NCBI GenBank assembly: GCA_029820945.1
Contig: JALGUJ010000082.1
Location: 1 to 39,901 of the forward strand
Direction of reading: 5' to 3'
Length of the DNA: 39,901 bases
Origin: Candidatus Zipacnadia bacterium
Lineage (GTDB): Bacteria; Armatimonadota; Zipacnadia; Zipacnadales; UBA5352
Each line of letters starts with the position of its first letter. The stretch's first letter is position 1. Of the stretch, positions 24,262-32,019 are shown piece by piece. Position numbers and translations under genes: made by a program. The notes below the pieces were generated by a model. It was not told the DNA's origin, did not search any database, and saw only the letters and a program-made list of their open reading frames with translations.

Positions 24262-25503
24262 ATGGAGCTGCGCCTGGCCTACGGCCGCACCGAGCAGAGC
24301 GTGGAGGTCGCGGACGAGCGGGTCCTCGAGGAGATCCGCCTGCCGAGCCCCGAGGGCGTCGAGGACGTGGCGGCCGCGCTGGCGGAGGCGATGGACAGCC
24401 CCATCGGCCCGCCGCTCGACGAAGTGGTCCGCTCCGGCGACAGCGTGGCGCTGATGACGGTGGACTTCACCCGGCCCAACCCCTCACCGATGCTCTGGCC
24501 GCTGATCGAGCGCATCGAGAGCATCGGAGCGAGCTGGGAGATCGTCATCGGGCTGGGCAACCACCGGCCGATGACGGCCGCCGAGCTCGATGGCTTCATC
24601 GGCACCCACGACGTGCTGCAGTCGGACTCGCGCGGCAAGCAGTGGCGGCTGGGCGAGACCTCCCACGGCACGCCCATCGAGGTCTCGCCGCTGATACGCG
24701 ACGTCGATCGCCGCATCGTCTGCGGCTTCATCGAGCCCAGCTACATCGCGGGCTTCTCGGGCGGCCGGAAGATGATCCTGCCCGGCGTCTCCTCCTACGA
24801 GGCGATCACCCACAACCACTTCCTGATCCTCACCCAGGGACGCAAGCTCGGGGTGCTGGATGGCAACCCCGTGCACCAGGACATGACGGAGGCGGCGCTG
24901 GCGGTGGGTGTGGACTTCATCTGCGATGCGGTGGTCAACCCCGACGACAGCTACGCCCGCATCGTCTGCGGCGACCTCGTCGAGGCGCACCGCCAGGGCG
25001 CGGTGCTCTCGCGCCAGATCTACGAGCACAGGGTGCGGCAGAGGGCCGACATCGTGATCTGCACCTCCGGGGGCTGGCCCTACGACATCGACATGGTGCA
25101 GGCGAAGAAGACGCTGGTGCCGGCACTGGAGTGCGTGCGCGAAGGCGGCGCCATCATCCTGCTCGGAGAGTGCGAGGACGGCTGGGGCGGCGAGGAGCCC
25201 TTCCGCCGCCTGCTGGAGAGTGAGGACCCGCAGGCGATCATCGCCGAGATGCGCCGGCGCCTGGCCGACGGCGACGTGGAGTGGCACTGGGCACCGTGCT
25301 CGACCGGCTTTCTGTTCTCCTCAGTGGTGCACGACCTCGGCGCGCAGCTTATCGTGGTCTCGGAGCTGTCCGAGGACATCGAGCCGACCTTCGCCGACGC
25401 GGCTCCGGACCTGCCTACCGCGCTGGCAATGGCCGAGGAGCGCCTGGGACCCGCTTCCTCGGTCATTGCCCTGCACGATGGGCGGCGGGTCATCTGCCGC
25501 TGA
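24262..25503 (+). CDS. LarA-like nickel-pincer racemase/epimerase family protein (DUF2088)
   Basis: 413 residues from the ATG at 24262, with GGAGGCGACGGCG upstream. LarA family features: DFTRPNPS (68-75), GLGNHRPM with H101 (LarA H108), EPSYIAGFSGGRKMILPGVS with K170 (LarA K184, which holds the nickel-pincer cofactor) and THNHF with H186 (LarA H200). Spacing K170 to H186 is 16, as in LarA. The second catalytic His, LarA H174 ten residues before the Lys, reads Ser (S160). The C-terminal half has ICTSGGWPYDIDMVQAKKTL, typical of the second domain. It should act on a 2-hydroxyacid or related compound; lactate is not assured. No larB, larC or larE is in the window. Last gene of the operon; a strong hairpin follows. 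Confidence 0.85.
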   Translation: MELRLAYGRTEQSVEVADERVLEEIRLPSPEGVEDVAAALAEAMDSPIGPPLDEVVRSGDSVALMTVDFTRPNPSPMLWPLIERIESIGASWEIVIGLGNHRPMTAAELDGFIGTHDVLQSDSRGKQWRLGETSHGTPIEVSPLIRDVDRRIVCGFIEPSYIAGFSGGRKMILPGVSSYEAITHNHFLILTQGRKLGVLDGNPVHQDMTEAALAVGVDFICDAVVNPDDSYARIVCGDLVEAHRQGAVLSRQIYEHRVRQRADIVICTSGGWPYDIDMVQAKKTLVPALECVREGGAIILLGECEDGWGGEEPFRRLLESEDPQAIIAEMRRRLADGDVEWHWAPCSTGFLFSSVVHDLGAQLIVVSELSEDIEPTFADAAPDLPTALAMAEERLGPASSVIALHDGRRVICR

Positions 25504-25510
25504 CGGCGAC

Positions 25511-25539
25511 GAGGCCCGCGGCGAGTAGCCGCGGGCCTC
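25511..25539. terminator. Strong hairpin at the end of the LarA operon
   Basis: GAGGCCCGCGGC (25511-25522), loop GAGTA, GCCGCGGGCCTC (25528-25539): a perfect 12-bp stem starting 8 nt after the LarA-like stop. No T-run on either strand, but position and strength suit a shared end for convergent transcripts. Confidence 0.6.
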
Positions 25540-25572
25540 ATCGAGCACAGGACTGCCGGGATCGCCGGTCAG

Positions 25573-26140
25573 TCATTCCACACGATGTTCCAGGGCGGCG
25601 CCGTCGAGGAACTTCTGCTTGTTCAGCGACTTGACGTGCCCGTCGCAGAACACCACGTTGAACTGCCCGTTGTGCCGGTCGGGCCCCCGGCGATCGGTGC
25701 GGTCGTACCCCGAGATGCTCCGCAGGCGCGCGAGCGTATTGTCGCTGGAGATGAGGAAGGTCGGATAGGCGTCGAAGATCAGGTAGGTTTGCACCGGGGA
25801 CGTGATCTCGGTCTCGTGCAGGCCCTGCGTGCCGTCGTAGTTCCAGGTGTAGTTGCCGTTCACCGTGCCGCTTGTGTCGCGGTAGCCGCTGGTAGCCGCT
25901 GGGGCAGAAGAAGATCTGCTTGTTCTGCACGTAGGGCATCAGCCACAGTGGCCAGTAGTCATACGTGCTCAGGTCGGTCCTTGTCACCCCGAAGAGGTCC
26001 TGGCCCACGACGTTGTTCATCCACGGGATGTACATCTGATCGTAGTCCGTCAGGTACATCTTGAACGCCAGCCCGATCTGCTTCAGGTTGCTCTGACAGC
26101 TCGACTGTCTCGCCTTCTCCCGTGCCCGGGCGAAGACCGG
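25573..26140 (-). pseudogene. Decayed DUF1559 prepilin-like gene
   Basis: The minus strand encodes a recognisable DUF1559 protein body: [46 protein letters not shown], then in another frame NGNYTWNYDG, TYLIFDAYPTF and FNVVFCDGHVKSLNKQKFLDG. Two lesions are evident. First, the start codon and hydrophobic leader are absent: AAGGAGGAACGCA (26159-26147) runs almost straight into the PVFARAREK codons. Second, a 10-bp tandem duplication at 25881-25900 shifts the frame; removing one copy restores CPSGYRDTSGTVNGNY. Comparison with the intact neighbour at 26294-26938 makes both clear. A low-confidence further shift near the end would restore PWNIVWND. Without the leader it cannot be exported or assembled. 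Confidence 0.85.
25881..25900 (-). repeat. 10-bp tandem duplication causing a frameshift
   Basis: GGTAGCCGCT occurs twice in direct tandem (25881-25890, 25891-25900). Deleting one copy puts both halves of the DUF1559 reading frame together. Confidence 0.9.
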
Positions 26141-26293
26141 GATATTGCGTTCCTCCTTGGCGCCGAGGGCGGCGCCTGGCTGATCCGGCCGTAACAGGCT
26201 ACGCGTGCATTGTGTACGTGGAACCACGCAAGTCGTGCTCATAGTCGCGACAGAGCATCATTGCCCCCCACTCCTCTCTCTGGGCCGCGCTCG

Positions 26294-26938
26294 CTAGTAG
26301 CGCCAGTACCCTGCCGGCGCGGCCGGCGAGGTCACGAGGCTCTCCCGCGAGAACCACTTGGCGTGGCCGTCGCACAGCCCCATGTTCCCCCCGCCGTTGT
26401 GGCGCGCGGGCAGGTAGGTCGAGTCCCGGCGGTAGAGGTACCGCATCCCGCTGTTGTAGCCGCGCACGCTCGAGTCCTCGGAGTCGCCCAGCAGGATGGT
26501 CTGTGCCGGGTACAGGATATCGGCCAGGGGCGTAGAGTAGTGGTCCTGCAGGGTACCGCTACTGTGCTGGTACCCGAACTCCTTGTAGTTCCAGCCATAG
26601 CCGGGTGTCCCTGCGGCGGGATTGCCGCGCGGCTGGCTGGGGCACTTGAGGACCTGGTCGTTCTTGATGTAAGGCTCGAGCGCTTCGTACCAGTAGGTGT
26701 AGGTGTTTGACGGGAGGTGGTTATCGTTGGTCGTCCAGTGAGAGGCGACGGGCAGCGTCTCATCGTAATCCTGGGCGTACTGCATCACGGCGAGCATTAT
26801 CTGCTTGACGTTGCTCAGGCAGCTCGACTGGCGCGCCTTCTCACGAGCGCGCGCGAAGACCGGGAACAGGATCGCGGCGAGGATGGCGATGATCGCGATC
26901 ACGACCAACAGCTCGATCAGGGTAAAGCCCTTTTTCAT
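26294..26938 (-). CDS. DUF1559 prepilin-like protein (type II pseudopilin leader)
   Basis: 214 residues. The ATG at 26938 has AGGAG 9 nt upstream. The class III leader [17 protein letters not shown] carries the G-F cleavage site (G4/F5) and Glu at +5, followed by a hydrophobic helix to ~25 and [23 protein letters not shown]. The body has the DUF1559 pattern: [66 protein letters not shown]. It would be processed by a prepilin peptidase and displayed outside the inner membrane. Related proteins occur in many copies in Armatimonadota and Planctomycetota; their role is unknown. The adjacent decayed copy shows local duplication and loss. Confidence 0.9.
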   Translation of the reverse strand: MKKGFTLIELLVVIAIIAILAAILFPVFARAREKARQSSCLSNVKQIMLAVMQYAQDYDETLPVASHWTTNDNHLPSNTYTYWYEALEPYIKNDQVLKCPSQPRGNPAAGTPGYGWNYKEFGYQHSSGTLQDHYSTPLADILYPAQTILLGDSEDSSVRGYNSGMRYLYRRDSTYLPARHNGGGNMGLCDGHAKWFSRESLVTSPAAPAGYWRY

Positions 26939-27340
26939 GTGCGTCGTCTCCTTTCACTTCCGGCTGCGAGTGAGCAGCGGTTATGAACGAGGTCGGCCCA
27001 TGTGGTCAGACCACGATGGGGCCGGCCTCGCGTATAGCCGTGTGCACGCCCGGCGAGTGCTCGGCGCCGCCGGCCACGACAGACGTAGCGGCCGGCACGG
27101 CCCGTGTTATGCTGCAGCAGCGGGTGTGCACGGTGAACATCCGCCGCGCCTCTTGGCTCAGCGGCATATATGGCTCCCGCGCTACTATGCACCATTTGCC
27201 GGAACCGTCAAGTTAAGTGATTGCGAACGCGCTCGGCGGTACTTGCGCCCCGCGTCTGCCTCCCGGTGTTGACGCTCTCCCGCCCGACTGCTACCATGCG
27301 TGCACGGCCAATTCCGGCGCGAACGCGAGGTTGTGGCAAC
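26939..27340. other. Divergent intergenic region with weak promoter and small inverted repeat
   Basis: About 400 bp between the DUF1559 gene and the MoxR gene. On the minus strand CTGACC (27009-27004), 18-nt spacer and CATAAC (26985-26980) could serve the DUF1559 gene. The -35 lies inside the inverted repeat GTGGTC-A-GACCAC (27002-27014), a possible operator. The part nearer MoxR holds its promoter (27269-27297). Nothing else recognisable in 27015-27268. Confidence 0.35.
27269..27297 (+). promoter_or_regulatory. Sigma70-type promoter for the MoxR-NUDIX pair
   Basis: -35 TTGACG (27269-27274), 17-nt spacer, -10 TACCAT (27292-27297). Start near 27304 leaves about 37 nt before the GTG at 27341 and excludes the in-frame ATG at 27296. 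Confidence 0.6.
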
Positions 27341-28351
27341 GTGCCAGGCCAACAGGCCCACGATCAGGTCGACCAGGACCCCATCGAGCAGCTCGCCAGG
27401 GCGAGGCTGGCGATCCTCGAGCAGGTCTCCAAGGTGATCGTCGGCCAGGACCGCGTGATTGAGGAGCTGCTGATCGGCCTGTTCGCGCAGGGCCACTGCC
27501 TCTTCATCGGAGTCCCGGGGCTGGCCAAGACGCTGCTGGTGCAGACGGTGTCTCGCGCGGTGGACCTGAGCTTCTCGCGCGTGCAGTTCACGCCCGACCT
27601 GATGCCCGCCGACATCACGGGTACGGACATCCTCGACGCCGACCCCGAGACGGGCGAGCGCTGCTACCGCTTCGTCCCCGGCCCGATCTTCGCCAACGTG
27701 CTGCTCGCGGACGAGGTCAACCGCGCCCCTCCCAAGACCCAGAGCGCGCTGCTGCAGGCCATGCAGGAGCGAGAGGTGACGGCGGGAGGCAGCACATATG
27801 TGCTGCCCAGCCCGTTCTTCGTGCTTGCGACGCAGAACCCGATAGAGCAGGAGGGCACATACCCTTTGCCCGAGGCCCAGCTCGACCGTTTCCTGCTCAG
27901 TGTCTACGTCGGCTACCCCGACCACGATGACGAGAAGCGGATCGTAGAGGAGACCACGTCGGCCTACGATCCGCAGGTCGAGCAGGTGCTGGGGGCGGAG
28001 CAGATCGTGGCCCTTCAGCGCGTGATTCGCGAGGTACCCGTGGCCGACCACGTGCTCGACTACGCCGTGCGCCTGTCGCGGTCGAGCCGTCCGGAGGACC
28101 CGCTGGCACCGGAGTTCACGCGCCGGTGGGTGGCCTGGGGCGCCGGTCCTCGGGCCTCCCAGACCCTGGTGTTGACCGCGAAGACGCGAGCGTTGCTCTA
28201 CGGCCGCCCCGTCCCGTCCATCGAGGACGTGCAGGCCATGGCGCAGGCCGCCCTCCGCCACCGCATCATCACCAGCTTTGCGGCGGAGGCGGAGGAGATC
28301 GACAGCGCGCAGATCGTCGAGAGTCTGCTCGAGGCGGTGCCTGCCCCGTGA
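27341..28351 (+). CDS. MoxR-family AAA+ ATPase
   Basis: 336 residues from the GTG at 27341; the in-frame ATG at 27296 overlaps the predicted -10. The sequence has KVIVGQDRVIEELL, Walker A GVPGLAKT (57-64, K63), FTPDLMPADITGTDI, Walker B LLADEVNRAPPKTQSALLQAMQE, sensor-1 LATQNPIEQEGTYPLPEAQLDRF and a C-terminal lid with RALLYGRPVPSIEDVQAMA. MoxR proteins are chaperone-like ATPases that usually act with VWA/DUF58 proteins. Here no VWA gene follows; the next gene is a NUDIX hydrolase overlapping by 4 nt (GTGA). It is clearly paralogous to the MoxR at 34866, which has the full Bat locus, so it may serve those partners or unlinked ones. Confidence 0.9.
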   Translation: MPGQQAHDQVDQDPIEQLARARLAILEQVSKVIVGQDRVIEELLIGLFAQGHCLFIGVPGLAKTLLVQTVSRAVDLSFSRVQFTPDLMPADITGTDILDADPETGERCYRFVPGPIFANVLLADEVNRAPPKTQSALLQAMQEREVTAGGSTYVLPSPFFVLATQNPIEQEGTYPLPEAQLDRFLLSVYVGYPDHDDEKRIVEETTSAYDPQVEQVLGAEQIVALQRVIREVPVADHVLDYAVRLSRSSRPEDPLAPEFTRRWVAWGAGPRASQTLVLTAKTRALLYGRPVPSIEDVQAMAQAALRHRIITSFAAEAEEIDSAQIVESLLEAVPAP

Positions 28352-28770
28352 GGATCACCCGCCAGTTGCTCTCGGCGGGCGGAGTCGTGGTCCGGCGCGA
28401 CCATCACGGCACGCGCGTGCTGGTGCTGCACAACCGCGATGACGACGAGTGGCGCCTGCCCAAGGGGAAGCTCAGGGAGGGGGAGAGCGCCGCGCGAGCC
28501 GCCGAGCGCGAGGTGCTGGAGGAGACGGGGCTGCGCGTGGAGGCGGGGCGTTACATCGGCGTCACGCACTACTTCTACCTCGACCCCTGCGGTGCCGGCC
28601 GCGTGAGCAAGTTCGTCTTCTTCTTCGAGATGTCGTCCGCGGAGGGCCGCGTCACGCTGGAGGAGCGGACCTTCGATGACGCCGAGTGGCTGGTGCCCGT
28701 GCAGGCCGTCGAGCGTCTGAGCTGGGAGAACGAGCGCGAGATGGTCGCCCGCGCGATGCAGTGGCGATAG
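28348..28770 (+). CDS. NUDIX hydrolase
   Basis: 140 residues. The GTG at 28348 overlaps the MoxR stop by 4 nt, so translation is coupled. The Nudix box is complete: G(x5)E(x7)REVLEETGL within PKGKLREGESAARAAEREVLEETGLR. It starts SAGGVVVRRDHHGTRVLVLHNRDDDEWRLPKGK, like AP4A hydrolases and diadenosine/nucleotide clean-up enzymes of the MutT type. It would split nucleoside diphosphate-linked compounds or diphosphoinositol-like substrates with Mg2+; which one is not visible. The MoxR-NUDIX pairing is unusual. Confidence 0.9.
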   Translation: MRITRQLLSAGGVVVRRDHHGTRVLVLHNRDDDEWRLPKGKLREGESAARAAEREVLEETGLRVEAGRYIGVTHYFYLDPCGAGRVSKFVFFFEMSSAEGRVTLEERTFDDAEWLVPVQAVERLSWENEREMVARAMQWR

Positions 28771-28783
28771 CCCGTACACGCAC

Positions 28784-28810
28784 AAAGGCGCCGCGCGAGA
28801 GCACGGCGCC
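28784..28810 (-). terminator. Intrinsic terminator of the rpsR transcript
   Basis: GGCGCCG (28787-28793) pairs with CGGCGCC (28804-28810) around a short inner part closing on GAGA. On the minus strand the stem is followed at once by TTTGTG. It lies 26 nt after the rpsR stop and also sits in the gap after the NUDIX gene. Confidence 0.65.
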
Positions 28811-28835
28811 CCGGTGGGCCTGTCGTCCTGCTGGA

Positions 28836-29102
28836 CTACTCCGGGACGAAGGGGAGCAGCGCCATTTCACGGGCGCGCTTGATGGCGTGCGCAAGCTGGG
28901 CCTGGTGCTTGCGGCAGGTGCCCGTCTGCCGCGCCTTGCGAATCGCGAACTCGTCGTCGAGGTAGCGCTTCAGTAGCGGCACGTTCTTGTAGTCGAGCAC
29001 GTTCTCCTCGGGTGCCACGCAGAAGCGGCAGACCTTCCTTTTCCGCCGACCCCGGCCGCCGCCACCACCACGCCGCTCTCTGTCCCTGTCATGTCGGGCC
29101 AC
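28836..29102 (-). CDS. rpsR: 30S ribosomal protein bS18
   Basis: 88 residues. The GTG at 29102 has AGGAGG about 7 nt upstream. S18 signature: CRFCVAPEENVLDYKNVPLLKRYLDDEFAIRKARQTGTCRKHQAQLAHAIKRAREMALLPFV, preceded by a basic Arg/Gly-rich arm. CRFC near 25-28 together with C-R-K-H suggests the zinc-binding (C+) form of S18. In most bacteria rpsR sits with rpsF, ssb and rplI; here it follows rsmE and prmA and has its own promoter. It binds 16S rRNA with bS6 in the small-subunit platform. Confidence 0.95.
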   Translation of the reverse strand: MARHDRDRERRGGGGGRGRRKRKVCRFCVAPEENVLDYKNVPLLKRYLDDEFAIRKARQTGTCRKHQAQLAHAIKRAREMALLPFVPE

Positions 29103-29145
29103 GGTGCATCCTCCTGTTCGGTCATGTCCGGTCCTGCGACGGGAG

Positions 29146-29175
29146 ATGATACCGGAAGCGGCGCATGGGCGTCAA
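29146..29175 (-). promoter_or_regulatory. Sigma70-type promoter for rpsR
   Basis: Minus strand: -35 TTGACG (29175-29170), 18-nt spacer, -10 TATCAT (29151-29146). Start near 29139 gives a leader of about 37 nt to the GTG at 29102. This allows rpsR to be expressed apart from the upstream rpoZ-dnaJ-prmA-rsmE run. Confidence 0.7.
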
Positions 29176-29218
29176 GCCCGCGATGCCGTGGCGCTGTTCG
29201 GATGCGTCCGCTCGCCGC

Positions 29219-29968
29219 CTAGGTATGCTCGCCCAGCCGGTCGAGACAGATGGCCGCGGCCACTACCGCGGCCGTCTCGGTGCGCAGGATGTGCGGCCCC
29301 ATGCTCACCAGCGTCACTCCGGCCTCCTGGGCCGCCGCCTCCTCGCTGAGGTCGAAGCCGCTCTCGGGCCCGATGAACAGCGCCAGTCGCTCGGCGGTCA
29401 ACTCCGCCGCTACCTGTCCGAGCGACGGCGCGCCGCTGCCCGCCAGGCCCGCCGACGGCATGATGCCGGGCGCGCCCGAGGAGCGGAACCGCTCCAGCGC
29501 CTGCTCCCACGCCATCGCCGCCCGGACCTCGGGAATGGCGGGCCGCCCGCACTGCCTGGCGGCCTCGCGCACGATGCGCCGCCAGCGCTCGAGCTTGCGC
29601 TCGGCGGCCTGCGGCCCCAGGCGCACCACGGATCGCGCCGACAGGACCGGCACGAAGCACGCCACGCCAAGCTCCGTGCACATACGCAGCGCCACTTCGT
29701 ATCTCGACGCGCGCGGCAGGCCGTGGTAGAGCGCGAGCTTCGCGCGCGGCTCGCTCCGGGATTGGCTTGGCGCGCCGAGCCGGGCGGTGAGCGTGTCCGC
29801 CCCGACCTCGACGACCGTCGCCTCGCGCTCCGCCCCCCGGCCGTCAACGACCGTGAAGCGGTCGCCCACCACCATGCGGAGCACCTTGAGCAGGTGATGA
29901 GCATCACCGCCCACGATCTGCGCCTCGTCGCCGCCGATCTGCTCATCATCGAGGAAGACGCGAGTCAT
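29219..29968 (-). CDS. rsmE: 16S rRNA (uracil-1498-N3)-methyltransferase
   Basis: 249 residues, ATG at 29968 overlapping the prmA stop by 4 nt. RsmE is a SPOUT-class enzyme that methylates U1498 of 16S rRNA using S-adenosylmethionine. Evidence: TRVFLDDEQIGGDEAQIVGGDAHHLLKVLRMVVGD (PUA-like N-terminal part), then ALYHGLPRASRYEVALRMCTELGV, RWRRIVREAARQCGR, and the knotted SAM site FIGPESGFDLSEEAA with MGPHILRTETAA. Length is normal (~245). PrmA-RsmE pairing is common in many phyla, which supports the assignment. Confidence 0.94.
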   Translation of the reverse strand: MTRVFLDDEQIGGDEAQIVGGDAHHLLKVLRMVVGDRFTVVDGRGAEREATVVEVGADTLTARLGAPSQSRSEPRAKLALYHGLPRASRYEVALRMCTELGVACFVPVLSARSVVRLGPQAAERKLERWRRIVREAARQCGRPAIPEVRAAMAWEQALERFRSSGAPGIMPSAGLAGSGAPSLGQVAAELTAERLALFIGPESGFDLSEEAAAQEAGVTLVSMGPHILRTETAAVVAAAICLDRLGEHT

Positions 29969-30888
29969 CTTCGGCCTCCCCGGTCGCGGCGTGCCATACA
30001 GACGAACCCGATCCAGTCCCCGGCCAGGCGCGGCAGCACACCCTCGAAGGGCGCGGCCCGAAGCGCTTTGAGCACCTCGGCCTCGCGGCTGAGCGGGACC
30101 CCCGTGCAGAGGTAGAACCCGCCCGGCAGCAGCACCTCCGCGGCCGCCGGCGCCTCTCGGGCGACCACGACCGGGTCGATGTTCGCCACCACCATGTGCC
30201 AGCCCGGATCGACGCCGTAGAGCGTATCGGTGACCTCGACCGAGACCACCGACGCCAGGTCATTGCGCGCGATGTTCTCGGCGGCCACGGCGGCCGCGTG
30301 CTCGTCGCAGTCGATCGCCAGCACCTCGCGCGCGCCCAGCATCGCGGCGGCGATCGCCAGAATCCCCGACCCGCAGCCGAAGTCGATCACGCGCTGGCCG
30401 CGGCGCACCCGCTGCTGCAGCTCCCGCAGGCACAGGCTGGTGGTCGCATGCAGCCCGGTCCCGAATGCCAGGCCGGGATCGAGCTCGATCACGATGTCGT
30501 CGGAGCGTGGGGCCAGCTTCGGACTCGGCCAGGGCTCCCAGGTGGGCTTGAGCACGATGCGGCGGACGCGCACGGGGGCGTACTGGGCCCGGAACGCCTC
30601 GATCCAATCTTCCTCGGGCTCGGGCTCGACCTCGACGCGGAATGGCCGGGGAAACAGGTCGCGCGGCACAGCCGCGAGTGCCTCGCGCGCGCACCGATCG
30701 ACGTCGGCCACGGCGTCGGCCGTTGGGTACGGACCGGCGTAGCCGGTGAGGCGCACGGGATCGTCTCCATCGGTGATGATGCCGTTGGGCGAGAGGGAGA
30801 GGAGCGCGGACGCCGCCGCGTCCGCGGCCCGCGCCGGGCACCGGACCGTCACCCGCATCCAGATGCGGGCGTTCCCCGCCGGGGGCAT
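29965..30888 (-). CDS. prmA: Ribosomal protein L11 methyltransferase
   Basis: 307 residues. The ATG at 30888 is preceded by GGGGAGGG within the dnaJ stop region, 1 nt after that stop; a downstream ATG (MRVTVRC) is an alternative. PrmA trimethylates L11. Evidence: the ~100-residue N-terminal substrate-recognition part, DPGLAFGTGLHATTSLCLREL (the PrmA-specific loop), SAM motif I VIDFGCGSGILAIAAAMLGA, acidic AIDCDEHAAAVA and the NPPY-like VVANIDPVV (usually NI). Overlaps with both neighbours show a translationally coupled dnaJ-prmA-rsmE run. Confidence 0.94.
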   Translation of the reverse strand: MPPAGNARIWMRVTVRCPARAADAAASALLSLSPNGIITDGDDPVRLTGYAGPYPTADAVADVDRCAREALAAVPRDLFPRPFRVEVEPEPEEDWIEAFRAQYAPVRVRRIVLKPTWEPWPSPKLAPRSDDIVIELDPGLAFGTGLHATTSLCLRELQQRVRRGQRVIDFGCGSGILAIAAAMLGAREVLAIDCDEHAAAVAAENIARNDLASVVSVEVTDTLYGVDPGWHMVVANIDPVVVAREAPAAAEVLLPGGFYLCTGVPLSREAEVLKALRAAPFEGVLPRLAGDWIGFVCMARRDRGGRR

Positions 30889-30889
30889 C

Positions 30890-31996
30890 TCAGCCCTCCC
30901 CGCTGAGTACCTGCCGGATGCGATCGAACAGGCTGCTGCCGTCCGGCGGCTGGATCCGCTCGCCGCGGCGCAGCGCGAACTCCATCAGCAGGCGCCGTTG
31001 GTCCTCATCAAGGTTCCTGGGCGTCACCACGCGCAGGCTAACGATCTGCTGTCCGCGCCGCCCACCGTGGAGGGGCGGTAGCCCCTTGCCCGCGAGCTTG
31101 ATGCTGTCGCCGTGCTGGGTGCCGGGCGGGATGGTCACCTCCACGTCACCTTCGAGGGTCGGCACGGTGATGGTGTCGCCCAGCGCAGCCTGCGCGAAGG
31201 TGATGTCGAGCTCCATCAGCAGATCCTGGTTCCGTCGCGCGAAGAGTTCGTGGGGTTCAACGTGCACGTGGATGATCAGGTCGCCGGGGATGCCGCCGCC
31301 CTCCGGCACGTGCCCGTGCCCGGCCATGCGAATGGCCTGTCCGTCTGAGATGCCGGGCGGGATGGTGACGAGCACCTTCTGCCGGGCGTTCACGACGCCG
31401 TGCCCGCCGCACTCCGGGCAGGGCTCGGTGATGACCGAGCCCCGCCCGCCACACTGCGGGCATGTGCCCGTGGTGATCATGGCGCCGAAGAGCACCTGGC
31501 GGCTCTGGCTCACCTGCCCGGTGCCGCCGCAGAGGGGGCATGTGGTGGGGGATGACCCGGGCGCGGCGCCGCTGCCGCCGCAGGTCTCACATTCGGCCTG
31601 GCGGGTAACCTCGACCTCGGCCTCCACGCCCTGGAGGACCCCATGCAGGTCGATGGCCATCTCGTAGTGCAGGTCGGCGCCGCGGGCTGGCTCTCGGTGG
31701 ACGCCGTGCCCGTTGAAGCCGCCAAACAACTGGTCGAACAGATCGAAGAAGTCCGTCGTGGCCCCGAAGCCCGCGAGGCCGCCGTTCTCATCGCCGTAGC
31801 GGTCATAGCGCCGCCGCTTCTCGGGGTCCGACAGCACCGCGTAGGCCTTGCTGATCTCCTTAAACCGCTCCTCCGCGCCCTCCTCCCGGCACACGTCCGG
31901 GTGATACCGTCGGGCCAGGCGCCGGTAGGCGCGGCGTATCTCCTCCTGGCTGCAGCCCGGGCTGACGCCCAGAGCTCTGTAGTACTCGCGTGGCAC
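30890..31996 (-). CDS. dnaJ: Chaperone DnaJ (type I J-protein)
   Basis: 368 residues from the GTG at 31996. J-domain with the HPD motif (H32-P33-D34) that stimulates DnaK, a Gly/Phe-rich linker (GFGATTDFFDLFDQLFGGFNG), four zinc repeats CETCGGSG, CPLCGGTG, CPQCGGRG, CPECGGHG, and the two C-terminal client-binding beta domains, all in canonical order. No dnaK or grpE lies beside it; it sits between rpoZ and prmA. Separation from dnaK-grpE is less common but known. No CIRCE (HrcA) site is seen upstream, so heat control by that route is unlikely at this promoter. Confidence 0.96.
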   Translation of the reverse strand: MPREYYRALGVSPGCSQEEIRRAYRRLARRYHPDVCREEGAEERFKEISKAYAVLSDPEKRRRYDRYGDENGGLAGFGATTDFFDLFDQLFGGFNGHGVHREPARGADLHYEMAIDLHGVLQGVEAEVEVTRQAECETCGGSGAAPGSSPTTCPLCGGTGQVSQSRQVLFGAMITTGTCPQCGGRGSVITEPCPECGGHGVVNARQKVLVTIPPGISDGQAIRMAGHGHVPEGGGIPGDLIIHVHVEPHELFARRNQDLLMELDITFAQAALGDTITVPTLEGDVEVTIPPGTQHGDSIKLAGKGLPPLHGGRRGQQIVSLRVVTPRNLDEDQRRLLMEFALRRGERIQPPDGSSLFDRIRQVLSGEG

Positions 31997-32019
31997 GGCT
32001 ATCGCGCCCTCCCGGATGG

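Noticed and set aside
26159..26176. GGCGCC-GAGGGC-GGCGCC as a terminator of the intact DUF1559 gene
   Set aside because: It is over 110 nt past the stop, has no T-tract, and GGCGCC palindromes are frequent in such GC-rich DNA.
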